Origin: an uncultured Akkermansia sp.
GTDB taxonomy: Bacteria > Verrucomicrobiota > Verrucomicrobiia > Verrucomicrobiales > Akkermansiaceae
Direction: 5' to 3'
Assembly: GCA_900548895.1 (NCBI GenBank)
Contig: URLZ01000006.1
Coordinates: forward strand, 1-64,000
DNA: 64,000 nucleotides
Positions 63,643-64,000 of the stretch are shown here, in pieces. A program made the position numbers and the translations under genes. A model generated the notes under the pieces. The model searched no databases and was not told the DNA's origin. It worked only from the letters and a program-made list of their open reading frames with translations. Each line of letters starts with the position of its first letter. The stretch's first letter is position 1.

Positions 63643-64000
63643 ATGAGCAGCTTCGGATATTATCGCTTCGCCGCTGTGACCCCCTCCGTGAGGGTCGCCG
63701 ATGTGGAATACAATGTCGCGCGCCTCGTGAGCAGCATGCAGGCCGCCGTTCAGGGCGGGGCGCAGGTGGTGCTCTTCCCCGAGCTCTGCCTGACGGGCTA
63801 CAGCTGCGGTGACCTCTTTTTTCAGCGACGCCTTCAAAAGGCGGCTCTCGCCGGCCTGAAGAGCTTTGCGGAGCAGACGGCTCGCTTCAGCCGCGACGGG
63901 CACTCCCCCGTCGCCGTCGTCTCGCTGCCTCTCGTCGTGCAGGACGGCCTCTACAACGTCGCAGCCGTCGTGCAGGGCGGGCGCGTGCTGGGCTTTGTCC
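63643..64000 (+). CDS. nadE: Glutamine-dependent NAD synthetase, N-terminal part (gene runs off the window)
   Basis: The ATG at 63643 opens a frame that continues to the window edge (119 codons). It encodes the nitrilase-type glutaminase domain: RFAAVTPSVRVADVEYNVARL, VVLFPELCLTGYSCGDLFFQ with the catalytic Glu, and VSLPLVVQDGLYNVAAVVQGGRVLGF. The wording FPELCLTGYSCGDLF is typical of the amidase domain of long NadE, which channels ammonia to a C-terminal synthetase domain; that part lies outside. A plain nitrilase-family amidase is the alternative, less likely given the motif. Confidence 0.88.
   Translation, partial: MSSFGYYRFAAVTPSVRVADVEYNVARLVSSMQAAVQGGAQVVLFPELCLTGYSCGDLFFQRRLQKAALAGLKSFAEQTARFSRDGHSPVAVVSLPLVVQDGLYNVAAVVQGGRVLGFV

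Overview
The window is G+C-rich chromosomal DNA with bacterial gene organisation and no rRNA, tRNA or phage genes that I can see. Long open frames antisense to real genes reflect the G+C-rich third codon positions. Clear -35/-10 boxes (TTGAC plus a 16-17 nt spacer) precede many genes. Recognisable Shine-Dalgarno sequences are mostly absent, and several genes start 5-7 nt after the -10 box, so their mRNAs should be leaderless. Gene content (export-type polysaccharide locus, sulfatase, sialic-acid lyase with an epimerase, lipoproteins, an LptF/G permease) suggests a Gram-negative, host- or mucin-associated bacterium. A Verrucomicrobiota/PVC-like lineage is my guess and is not proven here.

Layout. 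2-2674: 3' part of cobalamin-dependent methionine synthase. 3179-31916 (minus strand): a polysaccharide locus of about 29 kb. Its G+C-rich core encodes export lipoprotein (wza-like), Wzz/tyrosine kinase, PHP phosphatase, FlaA1-like dehydratase and a PglC-size initiating sugar transferase. Variable genes follow: eleven glycosyltransferases of several families, a polymerase, sugar-modifying enzymes, two paralogous flippases, two pyruvyltransferase-family proteins. The stretch 7620-21205 is visibly A+T-richer and brings its own flippase and polymerase, so it looks like an inserted cassette. Upstream lie a strong promoter, a truncated duplicate of the export lipoprotein gene, two 14-bp inverted boxes and a divergent tyrosine recombinase (32917-34023), a layout that could be a DNA switch.

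34085-38986 (minus): trpE-trpGD-trpC-trpF, preceded by a complete ribosome-mediated attenuator: a leader peptide with Trp-Tyr-Trp-Tyr, an 8-bp antiterminator pairing and a terminator with a U-run. 39123-47920: an unknown membrane protein, ispA, asd, gltB and a small lipoprotein. 48140-53676 (minus): one operon nanA - N-acylglucosamine 2-epimerase - phosphofructokinase paralogue - penicillin-binding-protein-like lipoprotein - phosphofructokinase. The middle two appear catalytically dead: the first lacks the catalytic Asp and Arg, the second lacks all three active-site motifs. 54511-58247: ribosomal protein L25, lptF/G-type permease, hisH, hisB. 58529-64000: acyltransferase-3 membrane protein, hexapeptide acetyltransferase, thioredoxin-like protein, sulfatase and the 5' end of glutamine-dependent NAD synthetase, most with leaderless-type promoters.

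All family calls come from motifs read by eye; no database search was possible.
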